From Synechococcus sp. MEDNS5 (lineage in GTDB: Bacteria > Cyanobacteriota > Cyanobacteriia > PCC-6307 > Cyanobiaceae), in assembly GCF_014279875.1 (NCBI RefSeq), contig NZ_CP047952.1, positions 1-64,000 of the forward strand: a DNA stretch of 64,000 bases. The letters are read 5' to 3'. Shown here piece by piece: positions 37,813 to 45,944 of this stretch. Positions within the stretch are counted from its first letter, which is position 1. Every line of letters begins with the position of its first letter. The translations under genes were made by a program, and so were the position numbers. The notes beneath the pieces are model-generated. The model ran no database searches. It saw only the letters and a list, made by a program, of their open reading frames with translations, and was not told the origin of the DNA.

Positions 37813-39381
37813 TTGACCCCATCGGGCCTCGTGCGCGCAACGTATCCCTTTGACGCGGTGACGCATGCGCAAATGGGTCGCATTCGTCCTCGTGGGCTGT
37901 GGCGGGGGTCATCCTTGGGCTGGGAATTTCCGCTCGCGGCTGCAGAGACCCTGCTGGAGCGTTTTGGTAAACGCTTTCGTGTGGATGAGGAGCTCCTGCG
38001 CTGGCTGCATTGGCATCGTCATCCCTTACCGCCTTTGCCACACCACCGCGAGTTGATCGCTCATGCTGATCTGAATCAACCGTTGGCAGATGGCCGCCGG
38101 CCTCTTCCCCATCAGCGCTCCGGTGCCCGTTGGCTGCTCGCCCGTCGGGGAGCGCTTCTGACCGACGAGATGGGGCTCGGTAAAACCCTCACGGCCCTGT
38201 TGGCAGCGCGAGCGCTTGTGCGTGTGGTCCCTCTGCGCCTGCTGGTTGTGGCTCCAGTAGGGCTGCATCCCCATTGGCAACGGGAAGCGTCGGCCGTTGA
38301 TCTTGAGGTGTGCTTGCACAGCTGGGCACGCCTGCCGAGCGACCTTCCCGAAGCAGGAACCATCATGGTGGTGGATGAAGCGCACTACGCCCAGACGATG
38401 CAGGCGCAGCGCACCCAGGCTCTGCTGCGGTTAGCCCGCCATCCGCGCTTGCGTGCGATTTGGATGCTGACGGGAACTCCCGTTCGCAACGGCAGACCGA
38501 TTCAGCTTTACCCCCTGCTCGCTGCGATCGACCATCCTCTCGCTCGTGATCAGCGCTCCTTTGAGGAGATGTTTTGTCAGGGCCACTGGAGCGAACGGGG
38601 AGGACAGCGACGTTGGCGCGTGGATGGAGCCAGTCGTCTCGAGGAGTTGCGACGTCTGACCAGGCCACTGGTGCTTCATCGCCGCAAGCAGCAGGTGCTG
38701 GGTCTGCCTCCGAAGCGTCGCTCCTTTCAATCTGTGGCACTGGAGTCCACGCAGGCCCGTGGAATGGACCATCGGCTTGCCTTGGTGGTCGAGGACTATC
38801 GCCGTCGGGTCAGGGCCGGAGTTGTGCGTTCCGATGCCGAATCACTTGCGGTGTTGACGTCATTGCGTTTGATTGCCGCGGAATTCAAGTTGCCGGCGGC
38901 TGAACGGCTCGTGCAACACCTGCGGTCGCAGGGTGAATCCGTTGTGCTGTTCAGCTCATTTGTGGCGCCCCTCATGCTGTTGCAGCAACGTTTGGGTGGG
39001 GAGTTGCTCACCGGTCGGCAGAAACCGGAGGAGCGTCAGATGGCTGTGGATCGCTTTCAGGACGGATCGACGGATCTGCTGCTGGCGACCTACGGAGCTG
39101 GTGGCCTGGGATTCACGCTTCACAGGGCCCGTCAGGTGGTGCTGTTGGAGCGCCCCTGGACTCCTGGCGATGTCGATCAGGCCGAGGATCGCTGCCATCG
39201 GCTGGGAATGGATGGAGAACTCGTCAGCCATTGGCTTCAACTCGGTCCAGCGGACCAACTCGTGGATGGACTGGTGGCCAGCAAAGCCAGTCGTATCGAG
39301 CTGCTGATGGGTGCGCGACGGGTGAGTGTTGAACGTCAGTCGTTGCCGGCAATGGTGGCCCGCAGTTTGCAGGACTGCTGA
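37813..39381 (+). CDS. SNF2-family helicase/translocase
   Basis: The 522-residue protein has all main SNF2 motifs: Walker A DEMGLGKT (about 117), DEAH box in VVDEAHYAQ (about 189), LTGTP (about 219), the V motif ATYGAGGLGFTL (about 425) and motif VI QAEDRCHRLG (about 455). At this length it is a bare motor with a short N-terminal extension, resembling the SMARCAL1/ZRANB3 group more than chromatin remodellers. The start is TTG 37813 or GTG 37831 (VRATYPFDAV). The last 46 bases overlap the next minus-strand gene. Confidence 0.93.
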   Translation: MTPSGLVRATYPFDAVTHAQMGRIRPRGLWRGSSLGWEFPLAAAETLLERFGKRFRVDEELLRWLHWHRHPLPPLPHHRELIAHADLNQPLADGRRPLPHQRSGARWLLARRGALLTDEMGLGKTLTALLAARALVRVVPLRLLVVAPVGLHPHWQREASAVDLEVCLHSWARLPSDLPEAGTIMVVDEAHYAQTMQAQRTQALLRLARHPRLRAIWMLTGTPVRNGRPIQLYPLLAAIDHPLARDQRSFEEMFCQGHWSERGGQRRWRVDGASRLEELRRLTRPLVLHRRKQQVLGLPPKRRSFQSVALESTQARGMDHRLALVVEDYRRRVRAGVVRSDAESLAVLTSLRLIAAEFKLPAAERLVQHLRSQGESVVLFSSFVAPLMLLQQRLGGELLTGRQKPEERQMAVDRFQDGSTDLLLATYGAGGLGFTLHRARQVVLLERPWTPGDVDQAEDRCHRLGMDGELVSHWLQLGPADQLVDGLVASKASRIELLMGARRVSVERQSLPAMVARSLQDC

Positions 39382-39722
39382 CGCACGCTGAGTTCGTGCA
39401 GCAGCATCGGATCGGGCTTTTGTTGACCCTTCTTGAGCAAGCGTGCGGCCTTGGCCACATCGTTGCAGGCCTCTTCAGGCCTCTTCATCAGGTTGAAGAT
39501 CAATGATCGATCCACCAGGGGGGCCGGATTGCTGCGGTGAGCGCGAACCACCAAATTGCAGCGATCCAAGGCGGCATCCAAGCGTTTGAGGTTGAGATTT
39601 TCCAGACACTCGGAAGCTGCCACTTCAGCGGCTTCAGTTGGAGCGGTTTGATTGGATTGCTTCCCGCAGCCCATGCTGCTGATCAGCAACCCACCGAGGA
39701 CAAGGCTGGAAACGAGCCGCAT
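39336..39722 (-). CDS. Putative lipoprotein with a TPR-like region
   Basis: The 128-residue protein has a lipoprotein signal peptide with the lipobox SSMGC (Cys19). The rest (about 36-110) is helical, with the pattern ECLENLNLKRLDAALDRCNLV, and could form one or two TPR-like pairs. Four further Cys residues are present. Its stop lies inside the helicase 3' end. It follows the 39722 gene with a one-base overlap (ATGA-type), so the two are coupled. Confidence 0.72.
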   Translation of the reverse strand: MRLVSSLVLGGLLISSMGCGKQSNQTAPTEAAEVAASECLENLNLKRLDAALDRCNLVVRAHRSNPAPLVDRSLIFNLMKRPEEACNDVAKAARLLKKGQQKPDPMLLHELSVRQQSCKLRATIAGND

Positions 39723-40126
39723 CAGTAGCTGTAACGATCATCAGCATCCCAGTTGGGGATCTCTTCGCTGCCACTGGAGCTGCTGGTTGCTTGGGGGGAA
39801 GCGGATGCACGGCCTGATCGACCGAACAGATCGCCGAGGTATCTGCCGCAATCAGGGAAGTTGCCAGGATCTTCAACCACTGCTTCGGTGATCATCACAG
39901 CCGCATGTTTGGGGGAAGTTTTGAACAGGCCGCTTCCTTGCCTCTTGATCAGCGCGTAGGAGGCTTCCCAGCTCACGTTGTGGTTGTTGCCGTTGCTGCG
40001 CATGTAGCAGTAAACCTGCGCACCTTTACCGGCAGGACCGTTGGCTGCGGCCTGAGCTGGAGCCGCTGACCACAGCATGCCTGCCATTGGCAGCAGCAGG
40101 GCAAGGCGCATGGGGAGGCTGGCCAT
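39722..40126 (-). CDS. Small exported protein, unknown (possibly DUF6554)
   Basis: The 134-residue protein has a signal peptide (LALLLPMAGMLWSAAPAQA, about 8-26). A conserved-looking core follows (VYCYMRSNGNNHNVSWEASY, then ALIKRQGSGLFKTSPKHAAV) with two Cys (about 40 and 92), and a Ser-rich acidic tail ends in Tyr-Ser-Tyr. It may belong to a cyanobacterial family of unknown function (possibly DUF6554); this is from memory and unchecked. It precedes the lipoprotein gene. Confidence 0.7.
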   Translation of the reverse strand: MASLPMRLALLLPMAGMLWSAAPAQAAANGPAGKGAQVYCYMRSNGNNHNVSWEASYALIKRQGSGLFKTSPKHAAVMITEAVVEDPGNFPDCGRYLGDLFGRSGRASASPQATSSSSGSEEIPNWDADDRYSY

Positions 40127-40189
40127 CGGTAGACAGTTATTGCGATCTGCGCCAACGTATCGATTCTTGATTCGCTGTCCAGAGGTGGA

Positions 40190-40708
40190 TCAGGAATTGC
40201 CGAGGCCCAGTGGCGCCAGCAATTTCACCACCAGGGGCAGCACCAGAAGCACCGTGATCAGCCGGACGGCATGCAGTGCTGCCACGGCTGCTCCAACCCC
40301 GTAATCAGCGCCGACCAGACTCATGCCACTGATGCCTCCGGGCGCCGCACCCAGCAAGGTGATCAAGGGGTCCACCCCCAAGAGTCTGCTGGTCCACAGA
40401 CCGATCACAATCCCGGTGAGCACCAGGGTCACCGTGATCAGCACCGCAGGTCTCCAGAGATCCTGCAGTTGATCGAGGGAGGCCCGGGTCAGACCAGTGC
40501 CGATCACAGTGCCGATGCCGATCTGCAGAGCCGTTCGCGTGCCGTTGGGCCACTCCGCCACCTCCACGCGCCCACTCGTGCTTACCAGGGCGGCTCCGAT
40601 CAGAGCTCCGGCGAGCGGCGCCGCAGGAAGCCCTGTTTTGAGTGCCAGCAATCCAAAAATCGTGCCTGCCAGGACGTAGACCAGCAGGGTTAACGGAGAA
40701 GCCAACAC
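40190..40708 (-). CDS. AbrB-type membrane protein (half-size)
   Basis: The 172-residue protein has about five hydrophobic segments and the family pattern LGAAPGGISGMSLVGADYGV. This matches the membrane AbrB/AmoA-like family (PF05145), which is unrelated to the DNA-binding AbrB despite the name. Full-length members have two copies of a 150-residue unit and about 350 residues; this has only one. It could act as a dimer or with a second half elsewhere. Function is unknown, possibly transport. Confidence 0.8.
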   Translation of the reverse strand: MLASPLTLLVYVLAGTIFGLLALKTGLPAAPLAGALIGAALVSTSGRVEVAEWPNGTRTALQIGIGTVIGTGLTRASLDQLQDLWRPAVLITVTLVLTGIVIGLWTSRLLGVDPLITLLGAAPGGISGMSLVGADYGVGAAVAALHAVRLITVLLVLPLVVKLLAPLGLGNS

Positions 40709-40824
40709 ATCAAACTCCCAGCGGGTGGTGGATCAATCTCTGTCCACAGTCGCATCACCTGATGCGCGACTTGAGGGTCTGTCTTGCATGTGTTGTGATC
40801 TGGCCATCACTGTTCTTTTCCCGG

Positions 40825-41094
40825 ATGACCCAGTCCGTGTCTTTCCGTATCACCCGAACGGCAGAGGATGTCGCTCAGACGCTCAACGCCTTGTCTCAAC
40901 GCCTGATCAGATTGGAGCAACGCCTGGAGAGTGTTGAACTGCAGATGAAGCAGCAACGCAGCGAAGCGCAGACGATGCCTGCCGAAGAGCTGCATCGCCT
41001 GGATGGTGTCGATCAGTTGCTGCTGGAGTGTCAGGAGCTGCTTGGTCGTTCAGAACACCAGCTGGATGAACCGGACGTGGATCTGGCCGCATGA
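40825..41094 (+). CDS. Small coiled-coil protein, unknown
   Basis: The 89-residue protein has a long amphipathic helix (about 10-48, ALSQRLIRLEQRLESVELQ) with heptad spacing that predicts a coiled coil, then a second helix with Leu-rich content (VDQLLLECQELLG) and an acidic end. I chose ATG 40825 (MTQSVSFRITRT) because the earlier frame opening at 40642 lies antisense to the AbrB-type gene. Its stop overlaps the ATG at 41091. Confidence 0.65.
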   Translation: MTQSVSFRITRTAEDVAQTLNALSQRLIRLEQRLESVELQMKQQRSEAQTMPAEELHRLDGVDQLLLECQELLGRSEHQLDEPDVDLAA

Positions 41095-41132
41095 GGCTGG
41101 TCAGGGGTGGCAAAATAAAAAGAAAGCCAACC

Positions 41133-41378
41133 ATGGCCCTCACTACTTGCTCCACATCTGGTATCCGCGGTTCCGGAAACGTTCCGCGACCAGGCTGTTC
41201 CTCCTCCGGTCTGCCCATGCCAGGAAACCGTCGCAGCTTCTTTGAAGGTGGTCATCAGCTTGAAAAGCTGGAGTTCGCCCTCGCTGTTGCGATCACCCGC
41301 GGCGACGAAAACCGATCTGAACTTCTTCGGGCTCAGATTGCCGAGCTGGGTGGCAACGTTGAAGAGCCAGGAACCTGA
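41133..41378 (+). CDS. Small conserved-looking protein, unknown
   Basis: The product is 81 residues from ATG 41133 (MALTTCSTSGIRG), or 95 from ATG 41091, which overlaps the previous stop (ATGA). The second half (RRSFFEGGHQLEKLEFALAVAI, then SELLRAQIAELGG) is helical and resembles small proteins I recall from marine picocyanobacteria. No function is known. A two-part hairpin follows 15 bases after the stop. Confidence 0.6.
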   Translation: MALTTCSTSGIRGSGNVPRPGCSSSGLPMPGNRRSFFEGGHQLEKLEFALAVAITRGDENRSELLRAQIAELGGNVEEPGT

Positions 41379-41392
41379 CGCCTAGGCCTGAA

Positions 41393-41434
41393 ATTCATCA
41401 TTGAACGAGTGCGTGTTCAAAGCGCCCGATGAAT
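41393..41434 (+). terminator. Two-part stem-loop after the small gene
   Basis: ATTCATC (41393-41399) pairs perfectly with GATGAAT (41428-41434). Inside it TTGAAC (41401-41406) pairs with GTTCAA (41415-41420) around an 8-base loop. This makes 13 base pairs with an asymmetric internal loop. A short T-rich stretch (CTTTGTTG) follows. It could be a terminator for the small gene at 41133 or part of a small RNA. Confidence 0.55.
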
Positions 41435-41470
41435 CTTTGTTGTGGGCTGTTCTTGGTGATGTTTTGTTGA

Positions 41471-41476
41471 TATACT
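41471..41476 (+). promoter_or_regulatory. -10 element of a small gene
   Basis: TATACT is one mismatch from the -10 consensus TATAAT and lies 26 bases before the 41502 start, in an AT-rich run. No matching -35 is seen at 17 bases (TGTTCT). Expected transcript start is around 41483. Confidence 0.55.
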
Positions 41477-41501
41477 TCTTGCAAGTGGAAAAAGTAAAGA
41501 C

Positions 41502-41744
41502 ATGGTTGCCACACTATTGAAGTCTTCAATTCAGGGAAAGACTTCGAGTCCTTCACGTGACCATTGCCTGAAGCTTGCTGAACAGCATTACTCAGAAGCG
41601 CGTTCCAACGCAGAAGCAGGTCTGGTTTCTGAATCCGCTCAGTTGATTCTCAAGGCTCTTGATCAGGAACGTCGTGCAGGAGGCGTGGGCCCCCAGGTCA
41701 TGCAATTGATCAAACCCCGTGCTTCATGGGGCAACCGTAGTTGA
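41502..41744 (+). CDS. Small soluble protein, unknown
   Basis: The 80-residue protein is hydrophilic and helical (LAEQHYSEARSNAEAGLVSESAQL, a TPR-like helix pair, around 25-55). It has no signal or membrane segment. It has its own promoter-like element and a purine-rich AAAAAGTAAAGAC ahead of the ATG. Its helix pattern suggests a protein-binding role but nothing more can be said. It ends 24 bases before tRNA-Gly, on the opposite strand. Confidence 0.7.
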   Translation: MVATLLKSSIQGKTSSPSRDHCLKLAEQHYSEARSNAEAGLVSESAQLILKALDQERRAGGVGPQVMQLIKPRASWGNRS

Positions 41745-41767
41745 GTCTGATTAGAATCTTTAAAGCA

Positions 41768-41839
41768 AGCGGGTGACCGGACTCGAACCGGCGACGTTCA
41801 GCTTGGGAAGCTGACATTCTACCACTGAATTACACCCGC
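41768..41839 (-). tRNA. tRNA-Gly, anticodon CCC
   Basis: The minus strand folds into a full cloverleaf of 72 bases. The acceptor GCGGGTG pairs with CACCCGC, the D stem is ATTC/GAAT, the anticodon stem is TCAGC/GCTGA with loop TTCCCAA (anticodon CCC, reading GGG), and the T arm has TTCGAGT. No CCA is encoded: the discriminator base is T at 41768. A perfect inverted repeat lies five bases upstream of its 5' end. Confidence 0.97.
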
Positions 41840-41844
41840 ACTCC

Positions 41845-41867
41845 GGGCATGATGGTATCTCATGCCC
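41845..41867 (-). repeat. Perfect 8-bp inverted repeat at the tRNA-Gly 5' flank
   Basis: GGGCATGA (41845-41852) and TCATGCCC (41860-41867) are exact reverse complements separated by seven bases. The hairpin lies between the aminotransferase stop and the tRNA 5' end, with no T run on the minus strand. It could be a processing signal, a terminator of unusual type, or a palindromic operator. Confidence 0.6.
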
Positions 41868-41869
41868 TT

Positions 41870-41895
41870 AATCAACGATCTGCTCAATCGTGATT
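41870..41895 (-). terminator. Stem-loop after the aminotransferase gene
   Basis: AATCA-A-CGAT (41870-41879) pairs with ATCGTGATT (41887-41895), giving nine base pairs with one bulged A and a 7-base loop. It is three bases after the stop codon of the aminotransferase gene. It lacks a T tract, so if it terminates transcription it does so by another means or only in part. Confidence 0.4.
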
Positions 41896-41898
41896 GTT

Positions 41899-43050
41899 TC
41901 AGCTGTTCAGTGCTGAAGATGCTGCACTGAGCCCTGCTCCCATCGTGCCTTTATGCAAACCCAGAGACTGCAGAACTGATTCGATTGCGGCCACAGCTGT
42001 AAGCACATCGCGATCACAGACAAATCCAAGATGGCCGATGCGGAACACATGACCCTTGAGATGGTCCTGACCGCCAGCCAGCAGGATGTCGAATCGCTCC
42101 TTGACGGCTTTGCGAAGCTGCTCAGCATCGATCCCATCGGGTGCCACAGCTGTGATTGCAGGGCTTCCGTAGCCTTCAGCCGCGAAGAGCGGTAGGCCGA
42201 TGGCTTTCATCGCTGCAGTCGCTGCGGCCCGATGGCGTGCGTGCCGGGCAAAGATCGCTTCCAGTCCCTCCGCCTGCATCATCTCCAGAGCCGCATCCAG
42301 GGCGAAATAGAGATTCACTGCTGGCGTGAACGGGTTGCTGTTCTTGGCCGCCGTTTTCCGATAGGGACCGAGATCCAGATAGAACTTGGGCAAGTCGGAC
42401 CGTTCGTAGGCGGCCCAGGCCCGATCGCTCATGGCCACGAAGCTTAGGCCCGGGGGCATCATGTACCCCTTCTGGGAGCCTGAGGCCACCACGTCCAAGC
42501 CCCAGGCATCCATGGGAACGTTGGTGGCGCCAAGGCTCGTGACGCAGTCGGCGATGGTGAGCGCCTCACCATGAGCCTTCACATGGCTGCTGATGGTCTG
42601 CAGGTCGTTGATCACTCCGGTGGAGGTTTCGGAGTGCGTGAGGATCACCGCCTTGATGGCTTTGTCGGTATCGGCCTCGAGCGCTTTGCGGAATGCGTCG
42701 GGGTCGAGAGGCTGTCCCCAATCGGCCTTGATCACGTCCACCTCGAGTCCGTAGGCCCGCGCCACCTTCACCCAGCGTTCACCGAACTTGCCGTTGTCTC
42801 CGCAGAGCACACGATCGCCGCGGCTCAGGGTGTTGATGATGCCGGCTTCCATGGCTGCCGTCCCGCTTCCGGTGATCACCAGCACGTCGCTGCTGGTCTG
42901 ATGCAGCCAGCGCAATTGGGCATTGGTGCGCTCCACCACGGCCTGGAATTCCCCGCTGCGGTGACCGATCGGGTGTCGTCCCATGGCCTTGAGCACCGTT
43001 TCGGGCACCGGGGTAGGCCCGGGAATCATCAGGGTCAGCTTGTCCTGCAC
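41899..43050 (-). CDS. Alanine-glyoxylate / serine-pyruvate class aminotransferase
   Basis: The 383-residue PLP enzyme belongs to class V. It has the start MIPGPTPVPE, the glycine-rich VITGSGTAAMEAG and the Schiff-base Lys in GSQKGYMMPPG near residue 193. In cyanobacteria this family is sometimes labelled soluble hydrogenase small subunit, which is a misnomer. A role in photorespiratory glyoxylate-to-glycine conversion is likely, as it is for plant AGT. The start at 43050 is a GTG. Confidence 0.93.
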   Translation of the reverse strand: MQDKLTLMIPGPTPVPETVLKAMGRHPIGHRSGEFQAVVERTNAQLRWLHQTSSDVLVITGSGTAAMEAGIINTLSRGDRVLCGDNGKFGERWVKVARAYGLEVDVIKADWGQPLDPDAFRKALEADTDKAIKAVILTHSETSTGVINDLQTISSHVKAHGEALTIADCVTSLGATNVPMDAWGLDVVASGSQKGYMMPPGLSFVAMSDRAWAAYERSDLPKFYLDLGPYRKTAAKNSNPFTPAVNLYFALDAALEMMQAEGLEAIFARHARHRAAATAAMKAIGLPLFAAEGYGSPAITAVAPDGIDAEQLRKAVKERFDILLAGGQDHLKGHVFRIGHLGFVCDRDVLTAVAAIESVLQSLGLHKGTMGAGLSAASSALNS

Positions 43051-43151
43051 GGCCTCTGGAGTGCCAATCCTCCATCCTAAAAAACAACCCGCTGCCCTTC
43101 TCTGTTATCGCTGCCCCTGTTCTTGATTCCGGATCCGGGCTCACCCTGCCG

Positions 43152-44315
43152 GTGTGGGTGGCAGCGGCAGCTTGCGCTGCCACCCAGGTGTTGCTGGGAG
43201 ATCCAGCTCCTGCTCGCGTCAGCTTGCAGATTCCTGGGGAGTCCGAGCCCCGCAGCGTGCCGGTCCAGACCGCGAGTTGCATTCGCGATGGTGCCCAGGC
43301 TCTGGCCATCAGTGTTTGTGACCCTGGTCCTGGCCTCGATCTCACCCGTGGTCTTGAAATCTGGGTGCATGCTTGCTGGGGCCCTGCTGATCAAGGCTGG
43401 CTGACGCTGAAGGCCGGAGCGGGGGTTGGTCGTCTCGAAACCGACGGCTCCCTGTGCATTTCAGGGTTCGCCCGGGATCTGCTGGAGTGCAATCTCCGGA
43501 ACCTTGTGCCCAGCGGCCAGTGTTTGGAGCTTGAGGTGGTGCTGCCTAGGGGACGAGCGTTGGCGCAACGCACGAGCAACGCCGCCTTCGGGGTGGTGGA
43601 AGGCCTGGCGCTCATCGGCACGCAAGCGGAGGTGCAAGCCAGTGCGTCGCCGGATCAGCTTCAGAGCGCTCTCGTGCGTCTGCGCACGCTGGTGGAGGCG
43701 TCTGATTTCGAGGGGCGGCTGACGCTGGTGATCGGCGAGAACGGTCTTGATCTGGCTCGATCTCTTCACCTCTCGGCCCATCAGCCTCAGCTGAAGGCCG
43801 GCAACTGGGTAGGCCCGCTGTTGGTGGCTGCCGCCGAAGCGGGGGTGCAGGAGCTTCTGCTCTTCGGTTACCACGGGAAACTGGTGAAGCTGGCCGGCGG
43901 CATCTTCCACACCCATCACCATCTGGCGGATGGGCGTCTGGAGGTGCTGGTGGCGCAAGGGGTGAAGCAGGGCCTGCCCGGTGATCGCCTGCGCGGACTG
44001 CTGGCTGCAGCGTCCTTGGAGGAGGCGTTCCGCTGGCTTGCGGATCAGGATCGTGATCAGGCTGCGGCGTTGTGGCAGTCCGTGGCCGCGGCAGTGGAAG
44101 AGCGAGGCCTGGCCTACCTCACGCGCTATGGATGCAGCGGCATGGGCGTGGGTGCCGCTTTGTTCAATCGTCAACGCCAGTTGCGCTGGGCAGGACCTTG
44201 CGGGCAGGAGATGCTCAAGCGCTGTGGGGTCCTTCTCTACGCTGAGGGATCGGCCGCCGATTCAGCGGTCACCCGTTCCACGGCTCACGGGCGAGATGTC
44301 ACAGGCTCCGAATGA
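43152..44315 (+). CDS. cbiD: Cobalt-precorrin-5B C1-methyltransferase CbiD
   Basis: CbiD methylates C1 of the corrin ring in anaerobic-type cobalamin synthesis. The protein contains the family patterns [10 protein letters not shown] and the C-terminal [12 protein letters not shown] region. The start is a problem: the family N-terminal motif [12 protein letters not shown] begins 15 bases before the first canonical start codon (GTG 43152). In-frame codons back to 43077 contain no ATG, GTG or TTG. An unusual start, possibly ATC at 43107 or CTG at 43092, is likely. Its last 20 bases overlap guaA. Confidence 0.88.
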   Translation: MWVAAAACAATQVLLGDPAPARVSLQIPGESEPRSVPVQTASCIRDGAQALAISVCDPGPGLDLTRGLEIWVHACWGPADQGWLTLKAGAGVGRLETDGSLCISGFARDLLECNLRNLVPSGQCLELEVVLPRGRALAQRTSNAAFGVVEGLALIGTQAEVQASASPDQLQSALVRLRTLVEASDFEGRLTLVIGENGLDLARSLHLSAHQPQLKAGNWVGPLLVAAAEAGVQELLLFGYHGKLVKLAGGIFHTHHHLADGRLEVLVAQGVKQGLPGDRLRGLLAAASLEEAFRWLADQDRDQAAALWQSVAAAVEERGLAYLTRYGCSGMGVGAALFNRQRQLRWAGPCGQEMLKRCGVLLYAEGSAADSAVTRSTAHGRDVTGSE

Positions 44316-45882
44316 AGGTCAGCGTCAGCCGGCCCTTGTCATTCTTGATTTCGGCTCTCAGTACTCGGAACTGATCGCCCGGCGGGTCCGCGAGACCGAG
44401 GTGTTCTCCGTGGTGCTGGGTTACAGCACCTCGGCGGAGGAACTTCGCCGGATGGCTCCGAAGGGAATCATTCTCAGCGGTGGACCCAGCTCCGTTTACG
44501 CGGAGCACGCACCCCTGTGCGATCCGGAGATCTGGAACCTGGGCATTCCCGTTCTGGGGGTTTGCTACGGCATGCAGCTGATGGTGCAGCAGCTGGGAGG
44601 TCGTGTGGTGGCGGCCACCGGCAAAGCCGAATACGGCAAGGCACCGCTCGAGGTGGATGACCCCACCGACTTGCTCACGAATGTGGACAACGGATCCACG
44701 ATGTGGATGAGCCATGGGGACTCGGTGGAAGCCCTGCCGGAAGGGTTCGTGCGTTTGGCTCACACCGCCAACACGACCGAGGCCGCTGTGGCCAATCACG
44801 AGCGCAGGCTCTACGGCGTGCAGTTCCACCCCGAGGTGGTGCATTCCACCTGCGGGATGGCGATGATTCGCAATTTCGTGTACCACATCTGCGGTTGCGA
44901 GCCCGATTGGACCACGGCGGCGTTCATCGAGGAAGCCGTGAGACAGGTGCGCTCACAGGTCGGTGACAAGCGGGTGTTGCTGGCCCTTTCCGGGGGTGTT
45001 GATTCCTCCACCCTCGCCTTTCTGCTGAAGAAGGCCATCGGTGATCAGCTCACCTGCATGTTCATCGACCAGGGATTCATGCGGAAGGGGGAGCCGGAAT
45101 TCCTCATGGATTTCTTTGATCGCAAGTTCAACATCCACGTTGAATACATCAATGCCCGCCAGCGTTTTCTCGAAAAACTCAAAGACATCACCGATCCGGA
45201 GCAGAAGCGCAAAATCATCGGAACGGAGTTCATCCGCGTGTTTGAAGAGGAGAGTCGCCGCCTGGGCCCCTTCGATTACCTGGCCCAGGGCACCCTCTAT
45301 CCCGATGTGATCGAGAGCGCCGGCACCGACGTTGACCCCAAAACCGGTGAGCGGGTGGCGGTGAAGATCAAGAGCCACCACAACGTGGGTGGTTTGCCGA
45401 AGGATCTCCAGTTCAAGCTGGTGGAGCCCTTGCGCAAATTGTTCAAAGACGAAGTGCGCAAGGTGGGGCGTTCGCTCGGCTTGCCGGAGGAGATCGTGCG
45501 GCGTCATCCCTTCCCAGGGCCTGGTCTGGCCATCCGCATCCTCGGCGAAGTGACGTCCGAGAAACTCGATTGCCTGCGCGACGCGGATCTGATTGTTCGC
45601 GAAGAGGTGAAAGAGGCGGGGCTCTATCACGAGATCTGGCAGGCGTTCGCTGTGCTTCTGCCCGTGCGCTCCGTCGGTGTGATGGGCGACAAACGCACCT
45701 ATGCCTGGCCGATCGTGCTCCGCTGCGTGTCCAGCGAGGACGGCATGACGGCCGACTGGTCGCGTCTGCCTTACGACCTGATGGAGACCATCTCCAACCG
45801 CATCGTGAATGAGGTGAAGGGCGTGAATCGGGTGGTTCTTGACATCACCAGCAAGCCACCGGGGACGATTGAGTGGGAATAA
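44296..45882 (+). CDS. guaA: GMP synthase (glutamine-hydrolysing)
   Basis: GuaA aminates XMP to GMP. The 528-residue protein has the class I amidotransferase domain (Cys near 90 in GVCYGMQ, HPEV), the ATP-pyrophosphatase loop LSGGVDSS, and the dimerisation domain ending in [13 protein letters not shown] 44296 (MSQAPNEG) is inside the cbiD end; the frame is open much further upstream, but that part is antisense-like shadow. It provides a second purine step beside purL-purF. Confidence 0.97.
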   Translation: MSQAPNEGQRQPALVILDFGSQYSELIARRVRETEVFSVVLGYSTSAEELRRMAPKGIILSGGPSSVYAEHAPLCDPEIWNLGIPVLGVCYGMQLMVQQLGGRVVAATGKAEYGKAPLEVDDPTDLLTNVDNGSTMWMSHGDSVEALPEGFVRLAHTANTTEAAVANHERRLYGVQFHPEVVHSTCGMAMIRNFVYHICGCEPDWTTAAFIEEAVRQVRSQVGDKRVLLALSGGVDSSTLAFLLKKAIGDQLTCMFIDQGFMRKGEPEFLMDFFDRKFNIHVEYINARQRFLEKLKDITDPEQKRKIIGTEFIRVFEEESRRLGPFDYLAQGTLYPDVIESAGTDVDPKTGERVAVKIKSHHNVGGLPKDLQFKLVEPLRKLFKDEVRKVGRSLGLPEEIVRRHPFPGPGLAIRILGEVTSEKLDCLRDADLIVREEVKEAGLYHEIWQAFAVLLPVRSVGVMGDKRTYAWPIVLRCVSSEDGMTADWSRLPYDLMETISNRIVNEVKGVNRVVLDITSKPPGTIEWE

Positions 45883-45944
45883 GGGACGTAGGGGCTGGTG
45901 GGCCACGCTCAGTGCCGATACCCTGAGCCCCCGGCCTCAAGTCT

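Noticed and set aside
41768-41839. Integration hot spot at tRNA-Gly
   Set aside because: No integrase, no second partial tRNA copy, and no composition change is seen near the tRNA; flanking genes look native.
43051-43151. Cobalamin riboswitch before cbiD
   Set aside because: The gap is only about 100 bases and lacks the B12-box pattern and the long folded leader that such a riboswitch needs.
45895-45940. Terminator after guaA
   Set aside because: GCTCAG and CTGAGC form a 6-bp stem with a 10-base loop, but no T tract follows and it lies just ahead of the next gene, so I could not support it.
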